Assembly (NCBI GenBank): GCA_023014485.1 | Contig: JAJOZX010009061.1 | Span: 111,862-175,861, forward strand | Reading direction: 5' to 3' | Source of the DNA: Bathynomus jamesi | Lineage: Eukaryota > Arthropoda > Malacostraca > Isopoda > Cirolanidae | Length of the DNA stretch: 64,000 nucleotides | In this document: positions 31,854 through 43,404 of the stretch, piece after piece | Layout of the letters: every line of letters starts with the position of its first letter | Numbering within the stretch: the first letter of the stretch is position 1 | The notes under the pieces: generated by a model | Database searches by the model: none | Told to the model about the DNA's origin: nothing | The model's input: the letters and a program-made list of their open reading frames with translations, nothing else | Made by a program: the position numbers and the translations under genes

Positions 31854-33836
31854 ATGTCATCAAGCACTAGAAAGTTCAAATGCAAAAACAACCCTGATTC
31901 CTTCTGTTATATATGTGGAAATTTTACACTTCCACATCAACGAGCAAATATAACTGACTTCGTAAAAAGAGCTTACTTAGCTTATTTTGGCATAAAACTG
32001 GGGGACCAAGATAAATCGTGGGCTCCACATAAAGCCTGCACTATATGCATTGAAAGACTGCGACATTGGACGAAGGGTTCGGATTCAAAAATACCTTTTG
32101 GAGTTCCGATGGTAAGTTTATGATTTCATAAACTACGTAATTTAATCACTAGTATACTGTAACTTACCTAAATGTAATTGTAACTTATGTACATAAACAA
32201 AAATTTACAGAAAATGTTTATAAGAATCTCAAATATTGCATAAGGTTGAAACACATAGAAATGTTAAATGTTTGGGTGATAACTTTTGATAAAATTCATA
32301 AAAACAAGTCTCTCGTCGCTTTTGTTAACGCTTTACAATTTTTTTTCCATATCAGGTGTGGCGAGAGCCTACTAACCACGAGACCGATTGCTACCTTTGC
32401 TTTGTCAAGACTTCGGGCTTCACTAAGAAAAATAAACATTGTATCGAGTACCCAAATTTCGACACCGCGATACGACCTGTGCTACATTCAAATGAGATCC
32501 CCATTCCAAAATTTAAGGGTCTGCCAACTCAAGAATTAGTTGAAGATGTTCCTGAAAATATTGTTATGCACTTTGAGGAGTCAGACACCGATTTTGGCCC
32601 CAGCGTATTTGAAAGTCAAAACGATCCGCAAAAGTTTAACCAGGCCGAGTTGAATGATCTTGTAAGGGATCTAAATTTGCCAAAAAAGGCTGCGGAAATT
32701 TTAGCTTCAAGACTTAAAGAGAAAAACTTGCTTACTTCAAACACATACATTTCATTTTACAGAAAAAGAGAAGAAGAACTTGTTAAATATTTTAGAACAG
32801 AGGATAGTTTAGTATATTGCTGCGACATAGTTGGTTTGTTAAAGAAGATGGGGGTTGAGTCTTACGATGCAAATGATTGGCGCTTGTTTTTAGACAGTTC
32901 GAAAAGAAGTCTTAAGTGTGTGTTGTTGCATAATGGCAATCTATACGGCTCGATACCGATTGGGCACTCAACAAAATTAAAAGAAAAGTATGAACATATA
33001 GAAAAGGTTTTAAATCTTATCAAATATAGGGAGCACGAGTGGATCATATGTGTTGACTTAAAAATGGTTAATTTTCTGCTAGGACAACAAGGAGGGTATA
33101 CTAAATATCCCTGCTTCCTTTGCTTATGGGACAGCAGAGCCAAGGAAGAACATTATTTCAAACAAATCTGGCCAGCACGAACATCACTTACTGTCGGAGA
33201 AAAAAACGTAATTAATCCACCTTAGTGAGCAGAGATAAAATCATATTTCCTCCTCTGCATATAAAACTAGGCCTCATTAAACAATATGTAAAAGCTTTAG
33301 ATACGAACGGCGAGTGTTTCAAATACATAACTTCAAAATTTCCAAGTTTAAGTTATGAAAAAATCAAGGCGGGAATTTTCGACGGTCCACAAATAAGAAC
33401 AATGATTAAAGACAGCAATTTTCCTAATGTCATGAATGAACGCGAAAAAAATGGCTGGTTCTCATTCGTGGACTTGATAGAAAACTTTTTAGGCAATTGT
33501 AGGGCAGATAACTACGAAGAAATCGTAAAAAAAACTTTTAAGGGACTACAAAGAGTTAGGTTGCAATATGAGCATAAAAATGCATTTTTTTAATAGCCAT
33601 CTTGACCAATTTCCAAGTAATTTAGGTGATGTAAGTGACGAACAAGGGGAGAGATTCCACCAAGATATCAAAATTATGGAGGAACGGTACCAAGGCCGCT
33701 GGGATTCCCACATGATGGCTGATTACTGCTGGTGCTTGAAAGAGACCTGCCATCAACAAGCAAATACGCTAGAAAGTCTTACAAAAGAAAATTTTTGCCA
33801 CAGTGAAAGCTTCATATCTGTTTGTTTTTTATTTTA
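31854..33836 (+). pseudogene. Transposase-like gene of the CACTG element, one coding intron
   Basis: The ATG at 31854 lies 68 bases after a TTTATATTTCAG acceptor, so the 5' UTR is probably spliced. Exon A (to 32111) has CYICGNF and HKACTICIERLRHW, a paired CxxC zinc finger. A donor GTAAGT at 32112 and acceptor ATATCAG ending at 32355 define a 244-bp intron in phase 0, joining GVPM to VWREPTNHE. Exon B has CYLCF, VKYF, LKCVLLHNGNLYGSIPIGHS, WIICVDLKMVNFLLGQQ, YPCFLCLWD and, after one-base frameshifts near 33215 and 33550, LSRDK-type sequence and SDEQGERFHQDIKIMEERYQGRW. I have seen the last motif in many unnamed arthropod and cnidarian proteins. Two frameshifts are the only lesions I find. Confidence 0.7.
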
Positions 33837-34299
33837 AGTCATTTCTATCGTTATAATGTAATTTTACTGTAGTTTGAACTGCTTGTATTCATGAAACTTG
33901 AAAAAAAAATTTAACACATGACTTAATTTTTTAGTCCTAATTTGAAAAATCTGGAAAATGGCACATAGGCTGTCGACAAGAATCAGGACCTGATAGAGCC
34001 AAACCGAGTTGAAATTCGTATTCAGCGCACCCAAATTACCTAGAATCAAGTGTCAGATATCATTCAATAAAATACGTGTTGCCCAGTGTTATCGTCAAAT
34101 TTTTGAAGAAACGACAAATATTTTTTGTTTTAATTTATGTTCATTAAAGCTGTTAAATTAAATAAATTAAATTTCTCCTATTCAAAATGTACTCATCAAT
34201 TATTAATAAAAAGTTAAAATAAGTTTAAAAAATATTCATTTCTCTCATTTCAATGGTGCCCATAGAACGGAAAAGGAAATATATATATATATATATATA

Positions 34300-35660
34300 C
34301 CGGGTGAACCAAAAGTAGGTGGACAGTAGGTTGAATAGGGTTTGTGTTATATTATATATAACTATGGTGTTCATTATAACTATGGTGTTTGTGTTATATT
34401 ATATTAAATATTATAACTAAATTTATTTAAATTTAATCTTTTTTCTTTTCAGATAGTTCAGAGAACCCATAATGGCAAATAATCTAAATACTGATGCCAG
34501 AAAATGGGTGTTAAAAGAGTATTGGAAATCTCAAAATACTGAAACTGTTAGAACAAAATGGGTTGAAACATTTGGTACTCAAGCCCCAAAGAGACAAACC
34601 ATTTACCGCATCGTGACAAATTTGATGCCACTGGCTCAATTCTTAATGCCCCAAGAACTGGTCGACCCAAAACAGTTTGCACAGAGGACAATAAGCAACT
34701 TGTTGCCGAAGCATTTGTTCACAGTCCCAAAAAGTCCACCAGAAGAGCCTCAGCAGAACTGGACATTTCACAAACCTCATTATACGAATTGTGAAATCTA
34801 TTGGGTTGAAAGCTTATCGTCCACGGCTAATTCATGGCTTATTGGAGGATGACCCAGACAGGCGGCTGCAATTTAGTGAGATCATGCTGAACGAAATTGA
34901 AGGAAATCCAATAATTTTAGATAACATTGTGTGGACCGATGAGGCTTCTTTCAAATTATCAGTTCATGTTAACCGACATAATTGTGTTTACTGGTATAGT
35001 GAGAACATGCATTTAACATTAGAGCAGCAACTAAACCAGCCTGGTGTCACTGTTTGGGGTGGTATTTCAAGTTCTGGTGTTTTAGGACAAATTTTTGTTG
35101 ATGGAACAGTCACAGGTGATAAGTATCTCGAAATTCTAATGAATGAAGTTGTTCCACACTTAAAACAACAGCCTAATTCACATGACCTCTATTCCAACAA
35201 GATGGGGCCCCTCCACATTATTCAAGAGCAGTCCGTGAGTATCTTGATGAAACATTTCCCGAGAAATGGATCGGCCGAAGAGGTCCAATTGAATGGCCTG
35301 CACGTTCACCTGACTTTACCCCAATGGATTTTTTCTTTTGGGGAGTACTCAAGGACAAAGTTTATAGTCGAAAACCACGAAGTGTTGGTGATTTGCAAAA
35401 TTACATCAGAGATGCATTTCAAGAAATTAATGCACAAAGAAACTTGTGCAAAAATGTTTGTCGAAGTGTGAAAGGTAGACTTCAGAGCTGTGTCAATTGT
35501 GATGGACAGCAATTTGAGCACCTGCGTTGATAAAAGTTTCAGTGCTTTTGTATTGTATTGGTATAAGTTAATTTTTTTTTTTTATTTTATTATAGTATAC
35601 AAAAAATTAAATATAATTGTATATGTATTCTCAAAATAAACGTTATCATTTACTGCTCAC
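34300..35660 (+). pseudogene. Tc1/mariner-type element with degenerate transposase
   Basis: The left end CCGGGTGAACCAAAAGTAGG abuts an (AT)n array. The right end (CAAAATAAACGTTATCATTT, then ACTGCTCAC) has lost its last bases. The transposase starts at 34472 (MANNLNTDARKWVLKEYWKS) with a helix-turn-helix, then frameshifts near 34620 and 34800. It continues with LLEDDPDRRLQFSEIMLNE, NIVWTDEASFKL (catalytic TDE), GVTVWGGISSSGVLGQIFVDG, and, after frameshifts, WPARSPD-type sequence and MDFFFWGVLKDKVYSRKPRS to 35530. The MITE at 17283-17507 is its deletion derivative. Confidence 0.8.
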
Positions 35661-36080
35661 TTTGCCCACTCCTAAATCCCGCCCTGCATACCATGATAGT
35701 GTTACAATGTTCTATTAGCTGTGATAGGTATGATCTTCCTGATCGAAATGCGTGTTGTTTCTCATTGAATCATTCCTGTCACTCCAAAAAGTTAAAGGTT
35801 TAGTAGTATTGGCGCATTTAACCCAAGTGGGGGAGGGGATAGGAGCAAAGGGGTGGGATGGGGAAGTGGATGGGGTTGAGGGGGTCACGCTTTGCCTTGT
35901 CCACAACCCTAAAAATCTACAACTCCAACCACGACTCAAAAAATACTAAAAACCCACTTCACAGCCCATTCAGTTTAAATGTTTTTATTATTTATTATTT
36001 CGATATAATTAATTCAGAACAACTTAGAGTTTTAGAGCAGAATACAAAAAGAAAAAGAGAAAAATACCAAAATATATAAT
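35661..36080. other. No gene seen
   Basis: Short anonymous stretch with a G-rich patch near 35830-35880 (GGGGAGGGGATAGG). The reading frames here are short and unconvincing. Confidence 0.5.
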
Positions 36081-38638
36081 TACGGTGATTCAAATATGGG
36101 GGTAAAATTTTTTTTTTTATATTTTAATGTGTTCAACCCTTTAAATGGTTCATTTCAGCATAAAAATAACTATCCTAAAATATTTTAGCAATTTTTAATT
36201 TTTAAGGGTTGCTACCAGCAATTAAAAATTGACAGAACCACTCGAATTGTCAAATTTTTCCACACCACCCAGGAGGTACACTACAAGGCGCATTGCTTTT
36301 TTTTTTAATGTGGAAAGCTCCCCCGTAGGTCCTACCATAACCACAAGCATGCATAATTAACTAGCATGATATTTGAGACATTAGCTGTCCTTACTTCATC
36401 AATGTTTCTTTTTTCTATCAGGGTAAACAGCCCTGTAGTTTTTCACTACTTGTAGCAAGAATTGTTTTTGATCTTCATGTGTTAGTATTTTATTATATTC
36501 ATTCATTAATTTTACTCGTCTTTCCGCTATATCATTCACGACTTTCCACTGTTTGATAGATTTCTTAGCGGAGTTAAACTCTTCATCATTATGCCATTCT
36601 TTAGCATCTTTGAGTAAAAATTTTGAACTAAATTCTGTTATTGTAAAGAATCTTTGAGTATTTGATGTGACAAAATCTTCTAATTTCTTCGTTAGAATAA
36701 GTGCAGGATCTAGAAAAGCCCGCTTTGCAGGAAGAGTTTCTTTTGTATTTTGCAAGGCCTTTACCATTTTGTTTTTTGTTTCAGTAGGCACTTCATCATC
36801 ATAAAAGGCCAACGCTACCAGTTCTTCTGATAGGTACCAAAGGTGACCTAACAGTTTTTTAATAGCAACAAATGCGATTGTGTCATTTATTTGTTTGTAG
36901 ACTACAAGATTCTGTAATAATTCCAGATCAAGATGAGGAGCGCAAGATGACACAGGAGCTGTAAACCATGCCTTTACATATAACCGAGTAGCAAATAGAC
37001 AGATGTCTTTTAGTTCTTTTTTGTCTTTTACTGAAATTTTGAACTGAGATTTGAACAAAAAATTTTAATGAATATGTAATTTTGGCCATCCACCTAGCCC
37101 GATGAAGTCCCGCTGGATGTTTAAATTTGATTCTACCTTTTGGTTCACCTCCCAAAAAAATAATTGTTAACTGCAATAGTTCTAGGTAATCGTCTCTTGG
37201 TTAGAATGTGCCTAGTTGATTTGCTGCAAATATAATTATGTCATCTTTGATGTCATGAATATTTTCTTAGATATCTGGATCTGATAATACTGTTTCGTAG
37301 TCCTCCTTATTAATGCGTGACCATTTTTCTCTGAACTTCTTAAAAAGGACTATATCTGGGCCAGAAGATGGTGATAAAGACTGAAACAACAGCTTCCAGC
37401 ATAATTTCAAATATGTGGTGTCGACATGCCAGCCACAATAAATCGTTGTCGAATTTTTGTTCTAGAAGAATAGCTGCAGCATTTCTAGGACCAGTATTGG
37501 CTGCCGTTGTATCGAAACACACGCATTTTATTTGTTCGCAGATGCCCCATTCAAGCGATGTCTGATTGTTGGCATTAAAACTAGAGACGCATTTCTGTCA
37601 CTCAATTTTGCAACATCAAGACTTCCTAATAATTTATCATCAAACAATTTTCTACGTTTGCCCACCTTACTTTTCCATGTTGAAGGTTGTGCAGCACAGA
37701 AACCAGATTCATTATTTTTACTCTCTTCTGATTCTGATGATGTACTGGTGAGTATGACAGCCTCTTCATTCTTCTTTCTTTTGATCTCTTCTTCTGCTTT
37801 CCTCTTTTCATAATGTTGCTTTTCTGCTGCTCTTTGCTCTTTTTTAGCAACAGCCTTATCAATGGTACCCACTTTTCCATGACGTCCTTTCTCACGTTGC
37901 ATTTTCAAGAATTTCTTATCATCTTCTATTTTTATAAGCTGCATAGCATTCTCATGAGCAATGTCAAATAAGTTTTCCAGTTTATCTTTCCATTTTTCTT
38001 CTTTATTATTTAAATTTTGTGATCTTTTCAATTTGTTTGCTTTGTTTTTCTTAAGCAGCTGCCATTCCTTCAGTATTCCTTGAATTTTATCTACTACATG
38101 TACTCTGTTTTGCTGGTATTCCTGTTTTTTCCAAACTGCTAGCACATCATCTGCAGTAGAGTAGCATGATTCTCTAATGCCTCGCTTTTTAATATTTCTG
38201 TAGTGCATGAAGAGGGCCATCATTTCCTTCTCTGATGGTAATACGGATGTTTTAGTACTGCAGAGGGCTGCCCAATTAGCCATACTTCAGTTTCTTTTCT
38301 TGTAGAACTTCTCCCAACTGAGCAACTAGGTGATGGTGAGTTAGGCCTAGCTTCCATAATTAATTAATTGGTATAAAAATTACGAGTTCCAAACAACAAT
38401 TAAAAGCAAGCTAATATATAAACCATTAATTAAAACTTCTGAAATATAAACAATTAAACATAAAATCATAAGTTGTAAAACAAACAAATTGAAAAAAAGG
38501 GAAACTTTGACCCTGGTCGCACATAGTAAATTTTATTTAAAATTCACCAAATTTGGCGTACACTACTTTTTTGTCATAGGTAACAAAAATACAGGTTGAA
38601 CAATAAAAAAAAAACTTTGATTTTTTTGAATCACCCTA
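36081..38638 (-). mobile_element. DNA transposon with TAGGGTGATTCAAA ends
   Basis: Left end TACGGTGATTCAAA and, inverted from the right, TAGGGTGATTCAAA. The flanks (TATATAAT and AATTTATA) do not give a clean duplication. It carries a transposase on the minus strand that is homologous to the one at 40680-42902. Confidence 0.65.
36399..38283 (-). pseudogene. Transposase of the TAGGGTGATT element, internally deleted
   Basis: Start ATG at 38283. The N-terminus (MANWAALCSTK) is followed by a Lys/Glu-rich region with LENLFDIAHENAMQLIKIED and QRAAEKQHYEKRKAEEE. An acidic Ser linker leads to LGSLDVAKLSDRNASLVL. Then about 150 codons are missing and the frame shifts, resuming with LEWGICEQIKCVCFDTTAANTG and the RHHIFE motif. 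Next are HPAGLHRARWMAKITYSLKFF, a frameshift near 37065, LYVKAWFTAPVSSCAPHLD, LWYLSEELVALAFYDDEVP and VVNDIAERRVKLMNEYN. The C-terminus ends near KQFLLQVVKNYRAVYPDRKK. It supplies the reference residues for interpreting the stops in the 40.4-kb copy. Confidence 0.75.
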
Positions 38639-38701
38639 AATTTATATATTAGTATTATTTAAGAAAAACTTAAGAGTTTAAAATAGAACTTGAGTTTAAA
38701 G

Positions 38702-38703
<2 letters not shown>

Positions 38704-38746
<43 letters not shown>
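38704..38746. repeat. (AT)n microsatellite
   Basis: About 21 AT units immediately left of a hAT element end. Confidence 0.97.
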
Positions 38747-38749
<3 letters not shown>

Positions 38750-39636
38750 GGCCGGATCTAGAAGTTGCGAGGCCCTAGGCAGATCTAGAAATTGCGAGGC
38801 CCTAGGCCTATATATATGAAAATATGGACTTAATTATCGGTACTATACCAGCAATATTAGAATCCCGCATAGACAGAACTATGCCAGCACTTAAAAATTA
38901 AACCAAACCAAAATAATCACGCATGGAAATTGTATAAGAAATATAAATAAACCATACAAATAAGTATAAATTATAATATGAATCAAGATTTGTATCGAAA
39001 ATATAAGACAATGACTTCTAAGATTTATATAATATTATAGGTAATGACTTTCCATAGTATACAAACGTTTTTCATATGTGATGTATAAGAGATGTTGACA
39101 TTTCATTTTTTATAATAGTGAGCGATCGACTTATCAGGCTAAATATTAATGCTTTAATATTTGGTTCAGATGCTCCTTGAATATTACAGCAATGCTTTTC
39201 TACTTTTCTTTGAGCTAAACTCTTCAATTAATTGAGAATAATCTAATGAATTTGTTATATCGTTTTCTATTGATAACATAGCTAATGATTGCAATCTCGC
39301 TTGAGACATGGTGGAACGCAAATATGTTTTAATAAGTTTGAGACGCGAGAAACTTCTTTCAGCCGAAGCAACAGTAACCGGGATGGTTAATACTATTCGA
39401 AGTGCAACATAAACATTAGGATAAATCTCACTTAGTTGTTTTTGCACTATATAAACAAGGGCATTTCCGAGATCTGTTTTCTCAGGTATAAACCTGCAAA
39501 GTACTTTAAGTTCTTCATAGAGTTCTAAATCATTAATATCACTTGAACAGAACGCGCAAAACGGCTTGAGCGAGGCCCCCTTTGGCGCGAGGCCCTAGGC
39601 GATCGCCTAGTTCGCCTATAGCTAAATCCGGGCCTG
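38747..39636 (-). mobile_element. hAT element relic (CAGGGCCGGAT ends)
   Basis: Ends CAGGGCCGGATCTAG and, inverted, CAGGCCCGGATTTAG. The flanks are AT-repeat sequence. The minus-strand frame 39184-39447 has the hAT C-terminal dimerisation motif: ALRIVLTIPVTVASAERSFS, then LKLIKTYLRSTMSQARL. The N-terminal two thirds are missing. Related ends (CAGAGCCGGATTAA) are on the element at 500-4648. Confidence 0.85.
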
Positions 39637-39644
39637 CATATATG

Positions 39645-39815
39645 ACACAACTCAGAAGTGTCCCCTGAGAAACTTTTATGTTACACACAGACCGTGCATT
39701 AAACATTATGAAAAACTGTAGTGTTTGTCATTTACCACTACTTATTCGGACTATATTGGATTTAATTTTTCCAGAGGAGTTCCTTGCACCATGCACGGTG
39801 TATGTAACATATACT
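39645..39815. mobile_element. Short MITE (TGTTACACACAGACCGTGCA ends), copy 2
   Basis: Same family as 29086-29256, including GACACAACTCAGAA before the left inverted repeat. The right end is TGCACGGTGTATGTAACATA. Confidence 0.75.
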
Positions 39816-39826
39816 GTAAAGTATGT

Positions 39827-39833
39827 GTATATA

Positions 39834-39927
<94 letters not shown>
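39827..39927. repeat. (AT)n microsatellite, the longest in the window
   Basis: About 100 bases of AT with one ACAT interruption. It gives rise to long Tyr-Ile reading frames that are not genes. Confidence 0.97.
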
Positions 39928-39931
<4 letters not shown>

Positions 39932-40254
39932 TCCTTAATAGTATGCTGATATAATTTTATCATCATCTCTACAACTGAGTTTTTTTTTCATGCTTTTACA
40001 TCGATGGGTACTTGCCTGCATCGATTCGCACATTTTACTTAATTGATGGACCTTTTTTTTTTCTATGGGCACCATTCAAATGAGAAATTAATATTTTTTA
40101 AACTTTATATATATATATATATATATATCTCGAAACCAACGATAAAATTATTGAATGTTCAGTTAAGTTAATTGAATTTTAGGTTAAATGATATTTTCGT
40201 TAAAACTAACAAAAATATCACGACTTAACCTAACCAATCGTGAAGGGCGTCAAA

Positions 40255-40352
40255 TTAACCTAACATGGCATTCAATTAATTTAACAGTGCATTCAATTAA
40301 TCTAATCGGGCATTCAGTTGACCTAACCGGGCATTCAATTAACCTAACCGGG

Positions 40353-40353
<1 letters not shown>
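40255..40353 (+). repeat. Minisatellite of a 24-27-bp unit
   Basis: Four to five tandem copies of a unit like GGCATTCAATTAACCTAAC. Copy 1 of the host element has only two such units (30955-30985), so the array expanded or shrank between copies. Confidence 0.75.
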
Positions 40354-40412
<59 letters not shown>

Positions 40413-40415
<3 letters not shown>

Positions 40416-43124
40416 GGTGGTCCACAGAATGGGGTAAAAAAATCGAAGTTCAATTTTCTTTCCTCCCAGGCTATAATCTGGTTCCTTTTAGCTACAAAAT
40501 ATTTCATGTAAAATTTAAGGCAAATCGAATAACTTTTAGGGGTGGCTCAAAGCTGTTTTTTGTATACCATTATGCCCTTTATTAATATAGTGAATAATTA
40601 AAAGAAACATTATTTACAGATACATTAACTAATGATTATTTTTCTTTCAGATAGATTTATTAAATTTACAGGTTTTGCAATGTCAAATAAACGTACATTT
40701 TACTTAATGAAAAAGGCAGAGGAAACAATCACTGGAGCCAAGCTGCCTTCCCGTGGCCAGGTCCTCCGCATGTTCCTCCACCATCATCAAGTCTTGAAGA
40801 AGGAGATCAAACCTAGTTCAGAAGCTGTTTTTGAAGAATTGCGTCTCTTCTGGGAGAGAGCCCGAATCCCTACTCAAAGGAAAGACCACATTCTTCACAA
40901 AATTCAGGCTCTACACTTGGAGTGGAAAGCGATTAAGAAGAATGCTGGGAGGAAAAGCAACTCTCAGTTAGAAAAAGAGAAAACCTTTTAGGAAGAAATG
41001 GAGAACCTATTTGATGTCGCCCATGCTGATGCCTTTACCTTAATCAAAAATGAAGAAGACCGGCAGTTCTTGATCCAACAAAGGAAAGCGGGACGAGTGG
41101 GATCAATGGTCTCTGCAGATATGGTGACTGACAAGGCAGAAAAGTGAGCTGCTGAGAAGCAAATGAAATTGGTAAAGAGGAAGCAGAAAGCTGAAGAAGA
41201 AAAATATGCTGCTTCACAGGAAGTTATGCTAGATCAGGGAAGTTCTTCTTCTGAGTCTTTATGTGAGTCAGAAAGAGAAGATGAAGATTACCTTATTAAT
41301 CCCCCATCTACCAGCGGACCAACTCCACCAAAGAAAAAGGCAGCAAAGAATATCATATCTCCTGAATTGGCTGCTGCTCTGGACAGGACTGGCATCAGTG
41401 ACAGGAGGGCCACCTTTGTATTAGCTGAAACTGCATCTAGCCTTGGTCAAGATCTTTCAGAGGTGAACATCTCTCGTTCTTCAATCAAAAGGCACCGAGA
41501 GAGGCATCGAAGGCAAATAACCCATGCCATTAAAGCTAGCTTTAGTCCAAGTATTTCGATTGTCCACTGGGATGGGAAGTTGATCCCTAATCTACTTGCC
41601 AAGAATGAAAAGGTAGACAGACTCCCAGTCCTTGTCTCTTCAGTTGAATCAGGTGATTCAAAACTGCTTGGTGTTCCCAAACTACCAAGTGGAACAGGGG
41701 AAGCTCAATCAGCTGCAGTGTATAATCTTCTTTCCGAATGGAACATAGATAAGTCAATAATAGGAATGTTATCAGATACTACAGCATCAAATACAGGAAC
41801 AAACAGGGGAGCATGCGTTCTTCTGGAACAGAAGCTTGGTCGACCACTCTTCTATTTTGCCTGTAGGCATCATTGCATGGAAGTCATGTATGGAGGAGTG
41901 TTTGAAGCAGTCCATGGTTCATCTTCTGCCCCTGAGCCACTTTTGTTCAAAAGGTTCCAATCTATGTGGGACTACATTGATTTAAAAACCTTCTCTACAT
42001 CACAGGATGATGATGAGCTGAAGGAGCAAGTTGATCCTTTCAGAAATGAAATAATTGCCTTTGCCAAAGAACATCTGGCCAATGGAAATTTTCGAGATGA
42101 CTATAAAGAGTTTTTGGAACTTTCTTTGATCGTTCTTGGTGAAAAAATTGAAAGTTACACATTCAAACGTCCTGCTGGCACGCACTATGCAAGGTGGATG
42201 GCTAAAGTTATCTATGCCATCAAAATGTGGCTTTTTCGAAATCAAATCACCCTGACTCCTCGAGAGAAGAAGGACCTGAAAACCCTTACCCTTTTTGGAG
42301 TCCTAATCTACTTAAAAAGCTGGATCACTGCTCCTATTCCATCACAAGCTCCGAAGAATGATCTGGATCTTATCCAAAAGTTAAAGGACTATCATGACCA
42401 GAAAGTGGCCAAAGCAGCTCTCAAGAAATTTGAAAACCACCTATGGTACTTATCAGAAGAGCTGGTGGCCCTTGCTCTCTTCGATCAAACTGTTGCACCA
42501 GACACCAAGGGAATCATGGTCCAGTGTATGAGGGAAAAGGAGGGGTCATTAGACTTCTCAAAGAGAAGAAGACTCAAGGAATGCAAAGCAACACTGAAAT
42601 TAGAAACTCTTGCCACAAAGAACTCATTAAAGCTTCTTAAGGCCCTACCGATCAATATTAGTTTTCTTGATGATGACCCCAGCACCTGGGAGGAGAATGA
42701 AAACTTCCAAGAAGCTAAAAGAATCATAGGAAACATCAAAGTAGTTAATGATCATGCTGAAAGGGCAGTAGCTCTCATTCAGACCTTCAGCGGAACTCTG
42801 ACGAAAGGAGATCAACTCTAGTTTCTCTTAAGTGTGGTGGATGAGCACCGAAAGAGGTTTCCTGATTCTAACAAGTCCACAATCTTAGCTGGGCAACAAT
42901 GAGTGGCCTGGTCAGCCATGATACCCCCGCCAACAAGCGGATAATACCCATATATATGGGGGGGACCCAGAAGCCATGAATGTGGACTTCTGGGGGTAGT
43001 TGAGCCACCTCTAAATATTAATCGATTGAACCCAAATTTTGCTCAGAGAAGTTTTTGGGAAAAGGAACCTAATGAAACCCTGGGAGGAAGAATTTAAAAT
43101 ACTTCCATTTTGTGGACCACCCTA
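40413..43124 (+). mobile_element. 2.7-kb DNA transposon with TAGGGTGGTCCACA ends
   Basis: Ends TAGGGTGGTCCACAGAATGG and, inverted, TAGGGTGGTCCACAAAATGG. It lies inside (AT)n, so the flanking ATATATAT on both sides is compatible with an 8-bp duplication but not proof of one. It encodes one long transposase frame. Confidence 0.85.
40680..42902 (+). pseudogene. Full-length transposase, one 740-codon frame with three stop codons
   Basis: The ATG at 40680 follows a TTTTTCTTTCAG acceptor at 40650, suggesting a spliced 5' UTR. The frame runs without any frameshift to a TGA at 42900. It is broken only by TAG (40989), TGA (41145) and TAG (42819). Order of motifs: MSNKRTFYLMKKAEE, ENLFDVAHADAFTLIKNEED, an acidic Ser-rich linker (SSSSESLCESERED), LDRTGISDRRATFVL, then SIVHWDGKLIPNLL. 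The probable catalytic segment follows: LSDTTASNTGTNRGACVLLEQK, then CRHHCMEVMYGG. Next come THYARWMAKVIYAIKMW, LWYLSEELVALALFD and VVNDHAERAVALIQTF, a late Glu compatible with a DDE triad. The homologue at 36399-38283 has Arg and Gln at the second and third stops. A DDE transposase role is inferred. Confidence 0.8.
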
Positions 43125-43404
43125 ATATATATATATATATATATAGCCTAGGTCTTTCCGCGAACTAAGAATAAGATGGCCTACAGCCTACGTCCAATTT
43201 TCAACGCAAATTATCGCTAAATTTTTGAAGAAACTACAAATATTTTTTGTTTTATGTTCATTAAAGCTGTTAAATTAAATAAATTAAATTTCTCCTATTC
43301 AAAATGTGCTCATTAATTATATAAAAAGTTAAAATAAGTTTAAAAAAATATTCATTTCTCTCATTTCAATGGTTCCCATAGAAGGAAAAAGGTAAATATA
43401 TATA

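Larger units (their letters stand above)
31089..34088 (+). mobile_element. 3000-bp DNA transposon with CACTGGG ends and TTA duplication
   Basis: Ends CACTGGGGAACA and, inverted, CACTGGGCAACA. The inverted repeats continue with gaps through TATTGAAT, TGACA and then TTCTAGGTAATTTGGGTGCG and CTATCAGGTCCTGATT. TTA flanks both sides, and the other host-repeat copy at 43208-43218 gives the empty site with a single TTA. CACTG ends with a 3-bp duplication fit the CMC/EnSpm (CACTA) style, but the encoded protein is not one I can place there. It has its own TATA box (TATATAAAAG near 31503-31512) followed by (CAGT)n. Confidence 0.85.
29881..34277. repeat. Inverted-repeat element, copy 1, carrying two later insertions
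   Basis: Starting at GGCTCCTTAATAGTATG, this matches 39928-43393. Outer inverted repeats (30740-30795 against 34225-34277) include TATGGGCACCATTGAAATGA and AATATTTTTTAAACTTA. The interior has a core palindrome (GGTTAGGTTAAGTCGTGATA), GGGCATTC repeats, and (AT)n at 30984-31013. It was invaded by a hAT element (29957-30682) and a CACTG element (31089-34088). The other copy lacks both. Confidence 0.75.
39928..43393. repeat. Inverted-repeat element, copy 2, invaded by a transposon
   Basis: Matches copy 1 (29881-34277). Outer inverted repeats lie at 40051-40105 and 43345-43393. It keeps the sites that are occupied in copy 1 (TTTTACATCGATGG near 39990 and AAATTATCGC near 43210) empty. Its own central (AT)n is split by the transposon at 40413-43124. 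Confidence 0.75.

Noticed and set aside
39678..39966. Long Tyr-Ile (YIYIYI) reading frames, also at 10459, 12052, 21576, 22359 and elsewhere
   Set aside because: They are translations of (AT)n arrays on both strands and have no gene context.
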